Source: Ceratodon purpureus
Lineage: Eukaryota; Streptophyta; Bryopsida; Pseudoditrichales; Ditrichaceae
Assembly: GCA_014871385.1 (NCBI GenBank)
Contig: CM026426.1
Location: forward strand, 89,352,250-89,416,249
DNA length: 64,000 nt
Reading direction: 5' to 3'
Each line of letters opens with the position of its first letter. Positions within the stretch are counted from its first letter, which is position 1. A program made the translations under genes and the position numbers. A model generated the notes under the pieces. That model saw only the letters and a list, made by a program, of their open reading frames with translations, was not told the DNA's origin and did no database searches. Shown here piece after piece: positions 1 to 9,192 of the stretch.

Positions 1-130
1 ACTGCAAATCTGTGTCTGTACCCTGTGACTGTAAAGCAGTTACTGTAATCTGTGACTGCGAATCTGTGACTGTAATCTCTCCCTTGGCCACTGTGCCTGT
101 CAATCTGTGCCAGAACTGTCCTGGACTGTA
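1..130. repeat. CTGTGACTGTAA-type low-complexity repeat
   Basis: Degenerate tandem copies of short units such as CTGTGACTG and ACTGTAATC fill the start of the window. A related ACTGCTCCTA repeat appears at about 715-800. No coding potential is apparent between 1 and 1100 apart from chance short open frames. Confidence 0.5.
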
Positions 131-1104
131 CAGATTCGCAGCAAAAGCCACCTGATCCGTTCTTAATGCATGGTCGCCAATGTTAAAGGGTGATTTAGCT
201 CACCCTTTGGAAGCTAATATAATGTCCAGATCTAAAGCTAAACCTTCGAAATTTTTAGACCCACCTAACTAATTCTGCTCATCACCATTCTGCCCCTGAA
301 CAGCACCAGATTCCCATCATTCTGCTCCGATCTACTGCTCTATCAGTTCTAAGACCCACAATGTAAGAACCCACAATCCAATTCTGCCTTAAGCCCTAAC
401 ATTCAATGTGCACAAATTCCCATGATTCAAAACTGTGATCTCCTCATTACTTTCTTCTGGTACAATCAGATCTGCCCTTGGATCCTGCTCTACAGCAGTA
501 ACCCCTCTCCTCCTACCTCCTAACTCCCTCTACCATACTTCTCTAGCTCTGAAACACATACCAACCCAAGAGAGAGTGAGAGCCGCCATGCTCTCACTCC
601 TCACTACCCCCAAACCCTAGCCGTCGTCATCCGCTGTCCGTTTTTCATCCGAGTCGATTTTTCATCCGACTGTCAAAACTTCATCCAAAACGCAGTAACT
701 AGGAAATCTGCAGTAACTTAACTGTTTTACTGCTCCTAACTGTTTTTACTGCTCCTAGCGGTTTACTGTCCTGCTCATAGATTACTGCTCCTAGGTAAAA
801 AAGGCCAAAAATCCCTTTAACACCTGGCAAGAAATCCGACAATCCGTCAAGATGAGCATGGTTTCTGGCTTGTAAAGTATAACTCCAGGCAAGACCCGAC
901 CCGAGAAAATCCATTCGTCTTCCCCTACTCAGTGTCTCAGGTGAGACCTCTATTGGTGAACTCATTATCGTTTAGTACCTAACGTTTATTGAGTTCTCTC
1001 TCATTCCGGCGCCCACGATTATAACACGTGAATGTGGAACATGCCTAGCTAATGTATCACATCCGTGGATCGTTGTCAAGTCTTTTTTGTGAACGACCCA
1101 GACG

Positions 1105-1467
1105 ATGATGAATGGAAAGGTTGTTGAAGAAAAACAACCGCGATCCAAACGACATAAACGGGAAGACGACGATCCACAGCGACCAGAAAGCGCAGAGCAC
1201 GTTTTCAACGCACCAGGTCTTGCCACACCGCTGACAGAAGATCTACAACGGCAGGCACGTCGGCCGAGTGGAGGAGCCCGGCCGCAACCAACAGGAGAAG
1301 CTACTACGTACACAACTACCGATGCTGTGGGTCAAAACTTAAGCGACGCAGAAGTGCGAGCAGCCAACCGGAAGATGGAAGAAGAAGATGATATGGCGGC
1401 GTGGATGGAAGAAGACTACGCAGACGAGGAGGACACTTTGCCATTCGCCGACTCCATGGCGGACTAG
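1105..1467 (+). CDS. Hypothetical acidic protein or exon
   Basis: A 120-codon open frame starts with a double ATG. It has a basic N-terminal patch (KRHKRE, about residues 15-20), a Gln/Pro-rich middle and an acidic C-terminus (EEEDD, EEDYADEED). No family is recognised. The frame ends at TAG (1465-1467). It continues only 12 bases further to a possible donor (GTACGT at 1477), and the string GTACGTAAAATTTCAG (1477-1492) looks like a 16-nt intron. Removing it in silico would link the frame to an open stretch ending at TGA (1697-1699). Both steps are speculative. It could instead be a complete small gene or a chance open frame. The charged composition mildly favours real coding. Confidence 0.35.
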   Translation: MMNGKVVEEKQPRSKRHKREDDDPQRPESAEHVFNAPGLATPLTEDLQRQARRPSGGARPQPTGEATTYTTTDAVGQNLSDAEVRAANRKMEEEDDMAAWMEEDYADEEDTLPFADSMAD

Positions 1468-1699
1468 ATACTTCTGGTACGTAAAATTTCAGATTGATGA
1501 ACAACAACGTAGACAATATAATTCTAGTGCAGATTCGTTGCATGAAACGTTAGACCATGAGTTACACCCCATAAATGATTTTCCTCGTAGTCTACGTCGT
1601 TCTGGTATTGGATCCACTATTAACATGTTTATCTTATTCAAGTTGGCATGTCTTCGGTTCACTCCTCTGATCTGTGTCTATATCTTCCACTTTTCATGA

Positions 1700-2590
1700 G
1701 TGAGAACTGCATGTATGTGGTACATTCGTTATGCTTTTGCATTGTGCACATAAAGCATGTGGTGGTTGGGAAATGTGGACTCAAGTCTGGTTGCATGCGC
1801 ATGGAGACACTGAGTCATTCTTGTTTTAGTACATGTGGCACTGAGACTTATCAGACTGTTGCTCCTCGTGAACATCGTTGTGGATCATATGCCGAGGTTC
1901 AGATATAGCGTCGAAAACATAGTCCTCCTCTAATATATGCATTCTCCGGTCTCTCTTATTTATTTTTATTTTTGAACTCATGTCAGTTCTGTACTAACAC
2001 GCCAGGCTAGTGGGGAGCGAGGGGACGGCTCAGCGGATGGAGCCAGTACTCTTGTATTACGAGGCCCAGATGTGGAGAAGGATATAGAAGAAGATAGTGT
2101 AGCAGAGAAAGGCGTAACAGACGACAGAAACGTCACCGGAATTTTAAACATTGAGGGCACTTTAGAGGTTAGAGAGGTGAATCCTTACTGTATATTCAGG
2201 TGCGGTTCCTATCGGGGGTGCAAAAAGGAGTGTCTCCTAGGTTTGGTAGGGTAGAAGGACACTTTCAACCTTCTCCCAAAAATGTTTGAAGTTGACTTCG
2301 ACTTGGGTATTTTTAATTTGTGTAAACTTAACATTTGCTTAATGAATACCAAAGGGGTATTTAAGTAATTATGGACAAAACGCTCAATTATGGACTACTT
2401 TGCATCATCAGTAGACGTCCAATTCATGTGTTATCCCTCAAATTTAAAGACAAAGATGTCAAATATTTATGAAAAAATGCATTCCGTTTACAAGGGATAA
2501 AATCATTTGAGTGAATTTATTATAATGTTGAATAGAGGACATCCCAATCCCACTGTCATGGCCGAATCTCTCGGCGAGTGGCTGACTGAG
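1700..2590. other. Non-coding stretch without recognised genes
   Basis: Only short chance open frames are present. The 2260-2560 part is AT-rich. No promoter, RNA gene or mobile element could be recognised. Confidence 0.4.
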
Positions 2591-2630
2591 AACCCTAAAC
2601 CCTAGAAACCCTAAACCCTAGAAACCCTAT
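2591..2630. repeat. Interstitial telomere-like repeat (CCCTAAA type)
   Basis: Alternating CCCTAAA and CCCTAGAAA units run for about 40 bp. CCCTAAA/TTTAGGG is the usual telomere repeat of most land plants and many green algae, so this is a short internal remnant or a telomere-box-like motif. The length is far too short for a chromosome end. Confidence 0.7.
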
Positions 2631-2843
2631 CCTTAGAAATCTATCTGTTCTAATAAAAGGAAATACTTGCTCTGCAAAATGTGGATCTGTGAAGTGAAGC
2701 GGGTGAAGGGAAGATCGTCGGCGACCCGCTGAGTGGACACGACTGCCAGGCATCTCACATTGGGGTGTCCGTCTGTACGGACTCCGGAGTCGTCGTTTAG
2801 ATTGAACAGTATTCACAGTCACAACGAATGGAAGTCCTTTGTA

Positions 2844-2860
2844 GTCGGCTGGCCGCCGAC
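2844..2860. repeat. 17-bp palindromic element, intergenic
   Basis: GTCGGC-TGGCC-GCCGAC, a perfect 6-bp inverted repeat around 5 bases. First copy of the dispersed family in this window. Confidence 0.85.
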
Positions 2861-2976
2861 TAGGAGAGCCAACCTCTTCCTCACTTAACCGACCTCTGGA
2901 ATTTGAAATACATATAAAAATGATGAGGAAATAAGTCCTAGTCCTAGTGATAAAAATGATGAGTAAGCTAGTCCTA

Positions 2977-2993
2977 GTCGGCTACCAGCCGAG
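2977..2993. repeat. Palindromic element variant
   Basis: GTCGGC-TACCA-GCCGAG; the last arm base differs from the consensus. It lies in the first unit of the 100-bp tandem repeat. Confidence 0.7.
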
Positions 2994-3076
2994 TAGGAGA
3001 GTAGGGGCTACTAGTGTTAATGATGAGTAAATAAGTCCTAGTCTTAATGATGCAAATGATGAGTAGGCTAGTCCTA

Positions 3077-3093
3077 GTCGGCTACCAGCCGAG
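3077..3093. repeat. Palindromic element variant
   Basis: GTCGGC-TACCA-GCCGAG, identical to the copy 100 bp upstream and duplicated with it. Confidence 0.7.
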
Positions 3094-3210
3094 TAGGGGA
3101 GTAGGGGCTACTAGACTAGGTCGACGTTGGCAATTAGTCGTCCAGAAAACCCTAGAGAAGTGGATTACTAGAACGTTTACCAGTTTACTAGACGAACTCG
3201 TCGGCTGTCT

Positions 3211-3270
3211 ACTGTAGAAGAAGGTCGCATACTGTAGAAGCAGGTCGCATACTGTAGAAGTTAGTCGCAT
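3211..3270. repeat. 20-bp tandem repeat, three copies
   Basis: Three adjacent 20-bp units follow ACTGTAGAAGnnnGTCGCAT, with small changes in the middle. They lie just upstream of the ATG at 3292. Confidence 0.85.
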
Positions 3271-3291
3271 ATTGTCCAATATTTTGTCGTT

Positions 3292-3813
3292 ATGGGGAGG
3301 CGGGGTAGCAATGTGGAGCGACCATTTGGTCGGGAGACACCGGCTAACCTCGAGGAGCTCCGGCCATAGTATAGGGCGGTGGTCGCCCGTTCTCGCAATA
3401 CCGCCAATCCAGCTTTCAAATACATCCCACGCCTTCTGCACCAAGGTGCGCGGTGGTTTTGGAGTATTGCTCACAGCATTGAGTTGTTGGAGATCTCTGA
3501 CGCTTCCGGCATCGCCTTCCCACTGACGTTCGAGGAGTCCGAGGAGTCTGAGGAGTCCGAGAGTGTTGGCAGCGTTCACTTCAGCCACACAGGGGAGGTG
3601 TCAACGCAAACCATGTCAACTGCAGGGTGGCTCCGCATTGTTGGCGAAGCATACGACATCTTGGAGGGTGCTGGAAGTCGGTGCTCTGGCCAAGATCAGT
3701 GGTGCGGAGGGAACGCAAGCCCGCAGTCCACGTATTCGTCGTTTGGATGCGTGCATCCATCCGTCGATACTGGGTGTAGTGCTATCCGAGCCAAGTCTAC
3801 TGCGAAGGACTGA
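3292..3813 (+). CDS. Hypothetical protein, ORF with one in-frame TAG
   Basis: From ATG 3292 the frame runs 173 codons to TGA 3811-3813, interrupted once by TAG at codon 26 (3367-3369). The sequence on both sides looks coding: ETPANLEELRP precedes the TAG and YRAVVARSRNTANPAFKYIP follows it. A short Glu/Ser repeat (EESEESEESES, about residues 81-91) reflects 9-bp tandem DNA repeats. No family is recognised. If TAG is a real stop, translation could begin only after it. The same kind of TAG interruption occurs in many other genes of this window. The exon may belong to a larger gene, as no convincing promoter or splice site was identified. Confidence 0.45.
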
Positions 3814-4125
3814 TCGCTGCATGGCGTTGGCGACCATATGCAGCTTTTTGGTTTTTTGGCTTTAGGGTGAATTAGTGTGTGTAAGAATTGTCCAGCTCGT
3901 TTTCAATAGAGCTGCTTCACACACTCGGATAGTTGTAGAATTCATGGTTAGCATTTGTTACTGAGGCTTTAGGAGTAGTGGCATCTCTGATGTATACACA
4001 ATACAAAGTAACATGTAAAGGGCGGAACACTATAGTTGTACTCCGATATGAATATAATGAAATGGATAAATATTTTTTCCCAGTTTCTCCAAGCGCATAG
4101 TGGTTCTACCAATGTTGTGGAAAGC

Positions 4126-4142
4126 GTCGGCGGGCAGCCGAC
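4126..4142. repeat. Palindromic element, intergenic
   Basis: GTCGGC-GGGCA-GCCGAC, the most common form of the family. Confidence 0.9.
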
Positions 4143-4240
4143 TAGAGTAACAGTGTTCATCGTAAAAATCACAGGCCATACAATATAGACCAGCCTCACA
4201 AAGTCACCGTTCATGATGCTTATCTAACATGGTTAGAGGC

Positions 4241-4257
4241 ATCGGCGGACAGCCGAC
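4241..4257. repeat. Palindromic element, intergenic
   Basis: ATCGGC-GGACA-GCCGAC, with a first-base variant. Confidence 0.85.
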
Positions 4258-4447
4258 GACCACCGAAGAAGGAAAAGTAAGGCATGAGAACAACAAATAG
4301 AAGACAAAGCGTAATACATGACTAGTATTGGGTCTACGGTAAAATACAATTCTTATTCGAAGGAATCACAGTGTTTACAATATTCAACTATAACGTTTAC
4401 AGAGGAAACCATCACTAGCTACATCTTCTACAGCTAAGATCACAATC

Positions 4448-4464
4448 GTCGGCGGGCAGCCGAC
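4448..4464. repeat. Palindromic element overlapping a stop codon
   Basis: GTCGGC-GGGCA-GCCGAC. On the minus strand its first base is the G of the TAG ending the DUF7869-type gene, so the element starts exactly at the end of the frame. Confidence 0.9.
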
Positions 4465-7400
4465 TAGTCTTCCTCCTCGTCATTCCAGTTCATCGAGATT
4501 CCATGCGATTCGAAGTTTGCCATGGCAGCAATCACAACATCTTCGGGTATTAGATGGGACTTTGGGGGCCCCTCATGCGTAGTTTTCTTGGTCCTATGAG
4601 TGTATACAACGGATTTACACTCCACCCACTCCGCAAGAGTCAACTCCCTTTCCCACCGTCTTGTCCAGCACTCTCTCGCAACCTTCTTCTTACCTTCCTT
4701 CTTGCCCTTCATCGGAGTCCACCATTCAACCTTGAACTTACCGTAATTAGGACCAGGCTCTATTATAACAGGCTCTATTGCCCTACCCATCCAAATGGGT
4801 AGGTGGTCTTCCTTACACGGACGACAGAAAACCCAATCGCCACGTAAAACGTCACGATATGGGTTAAACACAGACTTCGGCCTAGAGTTTTTCGGACCAC
4901 AGAAAGGATAGGGCTCCACCTCATCCTCGTCACCGGGACGAATATCCGGATCCGGTATATATTCGTCCTCTGCATCGAATGTGGTGACGTGGTCCCGCTT
5001 CCAGTCTGAGATAGGCCAGAATCCTTCCTGTAAGGTGGCGGAATTGGGGGGCAGTGGCTCGTTGACCTCCTTTAAAATTCGCTCCCAATACAGTACATAT
5101 GGTAACATGTCTTGTGCGTATTTCTTATCCCGAGCCATGCCAGTTCTCCAGTACTCAATGTACTTAGATAATCCACTTTTAATGAAATTTCTCTTCTCTG
5201 AACACTCCGCTGCCCTTGCCACCTCTTTATCCGCGTTCTTCTTGCCCTCATCAACTTCGACACTACCCCATAAGTGCTTATGACGAACTAGTTTGGGATC
5301 ACCGACGGGCAAACGTGGTTTACCCTCTTTGTCTGCCCTCCACATTTTCACGGGTTTGCCAGGTGGAAGCCATGACGGATCAGTTGCACGCTTCTTGTAC
5401 CTCATCACGGGCCACCCCGCATCCTCCCCATCCTCCACTACATAGAACTTAAAAAGATGCATTTCACTGTGACCTTCTATCGCATTACCTCCGTCGTGAT
5501 GAAAATCAGCAACATAACTTTTGAAGTCTGCCACTTCCTGAACAACCTCTGGAATAAAGGCAACTGTCTTCTGAGAATCCATGAATGCCTTCATAAGGTC
5601 GGCAAGGCAGTATGTATTCTTTCGCTTAATGAGTTTCGACAGGTGACTGAAGTGGGCGTCGATGTCCTCATGCGTATGTCCCACAATCAGGAAACCAACT
5701 GTAACTTCCTTGAATATTCGCCTCGCCGTCAGCAACGAGCAGAATGCTAGAAGAAATCGGTTCTTGTTGTCCTTCGCAGAATTGTCAAGCTGGAGATACA
5801 ACTTCTTCGGCAAAGGAACAGCAGGCCTACCAGGCAGAGGTGGAGTGAGTGGCTCATCTCTAGAAGGTGGAATTGAGGGGATGCAACGTGATGATCCATG
5901 CATTAGCGCTGCAAAGAATTCATTCTGTGGCGGTGCCTCGAAGAGTGCTTTTGACTCCCGGACAGGTAGTCTCTCCAAGGCACGAAATACCCTGCACAAC
6001 GAGGAGATTGTAAAATTTGGGTCTCGTGGCCACAGGAGAGTTGCATAGTGTGCGTAGGCGCCATCTCCGTGACCGTGAGTCAGCATTCCAGTACAGGAAA
6101 TCGGAATTTGACCAAGCCCTGCCGTAGCCTTCGTGATACGTTGCATGCGGGGGATCGCTGTTTTCGATGTGTCCATCTTATCATGTATGATGCATAGGAA
6201 CTCAGTAGGACTCTGTATAGATTGGGTTGTCCATCCGTAATAAATGTTGCGACAAGCTCGCTGATAGTTCAAATGCCTGGTCCTATCCTCTGTCAAGCTC
6301 TGCCACTCGTCCGACCCTCTTGGATACTTGGCAATGAGTTCAACGAGGAAGTCACACTCAGTGCACTTGGAGAAATTACTTCCTACTGCCTTGACCTCAA
6401 CGTTGCGGAAGTACTCCTTCCTCATGCGACTAACGGAGGACTGCGAAATCAGCTTCGCGTTGCACTGCTCATTGACCTGAATAGCACAGAGTGAGGTCGA
6501 TCAGTTGGGAAGTTCGTCATCCAGTCGGCGGGCAGCCGACGATAGTAATCACTACAATTCAGTAAACTATCCAAAGTGAAAGAAGATGAGGAGGAACTTA
6601 CGGCGTTGGCCATTTCGCGCATGTGATTCCAGTTCATCGCAGACGGGAGTACTTTGAGCGCGGCCACTCTCTTCTTGCCAATCATCCGAAACTCATTGGG
6701 CATTTGGTCGGCATTCTCATTAACGATAGTGGTCAACGTCGCGCGGGCCTGGATTGTGTGAATCTGGGGACGATGTACACCGGAATTTCCGTGACTCCCA
6801 TTGACACGACCACTTCGGGCCGAAGCCTTGTAGCTGTAGTACGCGGATTTCGATACTCCGTGAATGATATACCACGCCACTTCACATACGTCAACGTTCG
6901 CAAGAGTAACATAGAGCTTCCGCTTGCCGGGTACAGTATGTAAGTGCCCTTGCACAGCAAAGGACATCTCTCGCCTCGCCTCGAATGTTGTTGCGTAAAA
7001 TTTACGACGAATACTCACAGTATCTTCCCATCTAAAAGTCTGGCAACATCGGTCCTTGCAACAGCGCTTTGAGCTCACTAAGCGGCATTCAGCAGGGACA
7101 ACCATTCGACGAAGCTTAGTGGAAGAGACGTCATCTTTTTCGCGAACTTTCCTCCGCATCGATCGATAGGCATTCTTCGGGACACCATCCAGACCATCGT
7201 CCGCGTCGGCGTCTGCTAAATTCTCGGAGCAGTAAGTAATTATATCAGAGAGAAGGTGACCCCCTTCTAACCGAGTGTGAGTCAGATGCCATCTGAGAGT
7301 TGTCATCTGCAGATGATCGTCTTCAGAGACAAAGAGAACCCCAACCTCTGTATCCCCTAGGACTTCATCATCACATGCCTCGTCCGGTAAACATACTTGA

Positions 7401-8374
7401 ATCATTGCTCTACCACGGACTGATAGGTCATCATTAAGAAGTTCGACATACCGATTTCTCCAGAGGTGGCGGTCAGGATAAGAAGCATCTGGAGTGGAAG
7501 GAGTACCCAAGGTCCCGGAATCCGGACCCCAACAATGATCATCTGTTTCTACGTCGGAGTCCCCTTGTTTAGACACATCGTCGTCACTGCTGATATTCAT
7601 TGGAGACCTAGTCCCCAGATCCTGCTCAGACGGAGCGGAGTTGCTTTCATCAATTTCTTCATTGTCGTTCCCCAAGTGAGGTTCCGTCGGCGGGCAGCCG
7701 ACGGGACATGTGCCAGCCAACGCGCCGTTCACAAGTGGACATACCTTGTATCCACTCCAAAGTACCAATCGCCCCACAGCACACCCGATCGTTAACACAT
7801 CCGGTAACTCGCAGAAAGCAGGTGTTTCAGAGAATTTTGGATTGACGGACGACACTCTCACTATTAGAAAGAAGCTGTGAGGAATCAAGAACCCCTCCCA
7901 CGTTCCTTTAGGAGAGCACTCCATAATGACTCCAGCGGCTACACAACGCTTTGAGCCTCCGGATTCCTCGAGGAGCGCAACTTCCATCTGCTCTGCGAGG
8001 TCCAGGAATTCTTGAACGGGCTTGACATCTTCTTCAACATCTGTCGGCGGGCAGCCGACGGCCTTGATGTCATCGTCTTCCACCTCTCCGAAAGGCCTGA
8101 GGTCGGCCGCCTCCCACAATATCATGCGTCCTAAGCAATTGCTCAAGGACTTCACACCCTCATCCGGAAATGGTATATTCATTTCCATGTTGTCTGAAAC
8201 CTCAATCACTTTTACCATCACCACTATAGGATCAAATTCTACAACACGTTGGATCACTGCCCTGCCCGCATAATAGAGCCCAGAATGAGTAAGGGCCACG
8301 ACAACGCCCTTTTCAACCTTCCACCGCCCTGATCGGCCATTCCTTAGAAACGTCTGGATCGGCTCTACTTCCAT
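4464..8374 (-). CDS. DUF7869-type transposase-like protein, two exons
   Basis: The CDS is complement(4464..6476, 6602..8374), about 1261 residues. The 125-bp intron has donor GTAAGT and acceptor CAG and joins in phase 0. The C-terminal half has three acidic clusters with family-like context: HDKMDTSK, LQLDNSAKDNKN and VGHTHEDIDAHFS. The order matches DUF7869-type proteins, which resemble RNase H-fold transposases. The N-terminal half has two diverged copies of a domain ending IGCAVGRLVLW or similar, close to DUF8039 (about residues 20-95 and 140-225). Each copy is followed by the encoded palindrome VGCPPT (residues 106-111 and 225-230). Cys-rich segments lie near residue 430. It ends at TAG; eight codons on there is a TGA. 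The gene is intact and probably part of a multicopy element, though no terminal repeats were found. The family assignment is from motif memory. Confidence 0.8.
6524..6540. repeat. Palindromic element inside an intron
   Basis: GTCGGC-GGGCA-GCCGAC lies within the 125-bp intron (6477-6601) of the DUF7869-type gene. Confidence 0.9.
7686..7702. repeat. Palindromic element in coding sequence
   Basis: GTCGGC-GGGCA-GCCGAC. On the coding (minus) strand it is codon-aligned and encodes VGCPPT at residues 225-230 of the DUF7869-type protein. Confidence 0.9.
8043..8059. repeat. Palindromic element in coding sequence
   Basis: GTCGGC-GGGCA-GCCGAC, codon-aligned on the minus strand, encoding VGCPPT at residues 106-111 of the DUF7869-type protein. 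Confidence 0.9.
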
Positions 8375-9192
8375 TGCAGGGGACCTTAGTTGAGAAGCAG
8401 TATGATGTCCCTAACCTGTCCAATCAGAGACTCCTCTCAACCGTCCAATCAGAAACGATAAACAAAGACAACAGAAACGGCAACAGAAGGTGCGGGACAG
8501 TTAAGCACATGCGGGAATAATAACGGTCGTCTCAAGAAACGTGTGCGTCAGAGCACTCTCAGAGGGAATCGAAAGTGCAATGACAGAAATAGAATGAAGT
8601 ATGCGCATCTGACGGGGGGTTAGTTATGAATTCCCAGGAGTACAAATTGGCGCCAGAATCGAATTCAATTTTGCGCGCCTTGGACAGATCGAGATCCCAT
8701 CATGGCGGCGAGATACCCCCGCCGTCACACAACAATGTTAGTTCATTATTACAAATTTGAACGTGGCGATTGGAGCAGCTGTCACATCACATGCCCACGC
8801 CATCATGACTTGGTGACGGATTGAAAAAAGGTCAAAAGACGTCCCATCATCATCCTACGTGGCGTGATGGGACGGATGTTAGGGATGACCATCCATGCAT
8901 GGATGGTATGTACATAGCCATACGTCATGACCCATCGGGCGTGACGATTCAGTCTCGGGAGGTGGGGGTCTGCAGGGTATACACCCGCCACCCCCGACAT
9001 TTCCTCCTCATTTCCAGCCTTCTCTTTTTCAGCTCTCTTTTGTCCTCTTGTCAGCGCTCCGCAGAGGTCGCGTCGGCTGCTAGGTTTTTCTGCGTCGGCT
9101 GCTAGGGTTGAGGGCGTCGGCTCCTACACCTGCGCGCGTCGGCTGCTGTTCGAAGGTCATCCGCCGACGGTGAAAGGCCATCCGCCGACGTT
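8375..9192. promoter_or_regulatory. Divergent intergenic region, possible shared promoter
   Basis: About 820 bp separate the start of the minus-strand DUF7869-type gene from the start of the plus-strand gene at 9193, so both promoters should lie here. No clear TATA box was seen. The part from 9060 to 9190 has repeated half-sites (CGTCGGCTGCT several times, ATCCGCCGACG twice) that look like separated or decayed arms of the palindromic element. Confidence 0.4.

Larger units (their letters stand above)
2921..3114. repeat. Two-copy 100-bp tandem repeat
   Basis: The segment starting TGATGAG at 2921 is repeated at 3021 with a spacing of exactly 100 bp. Each unit carries TCCTAGTC strings and one palindromic element (2977-2993 and 3077-3093). 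Confidence 0.8.
3814..4463. other. Intergenic region with three palindromes
   Basis: This lies between the small ORF and the 3' end of the minus-strand transposase-like gene. Apart from three palindromic elements no feature is recognised. Confidence 0.5.

Noticed and set aside
2591..2630. Chromosome end
   Set aside because: Only about 40 bp of degenerate telomere motif with ordinary sequence on both sides.
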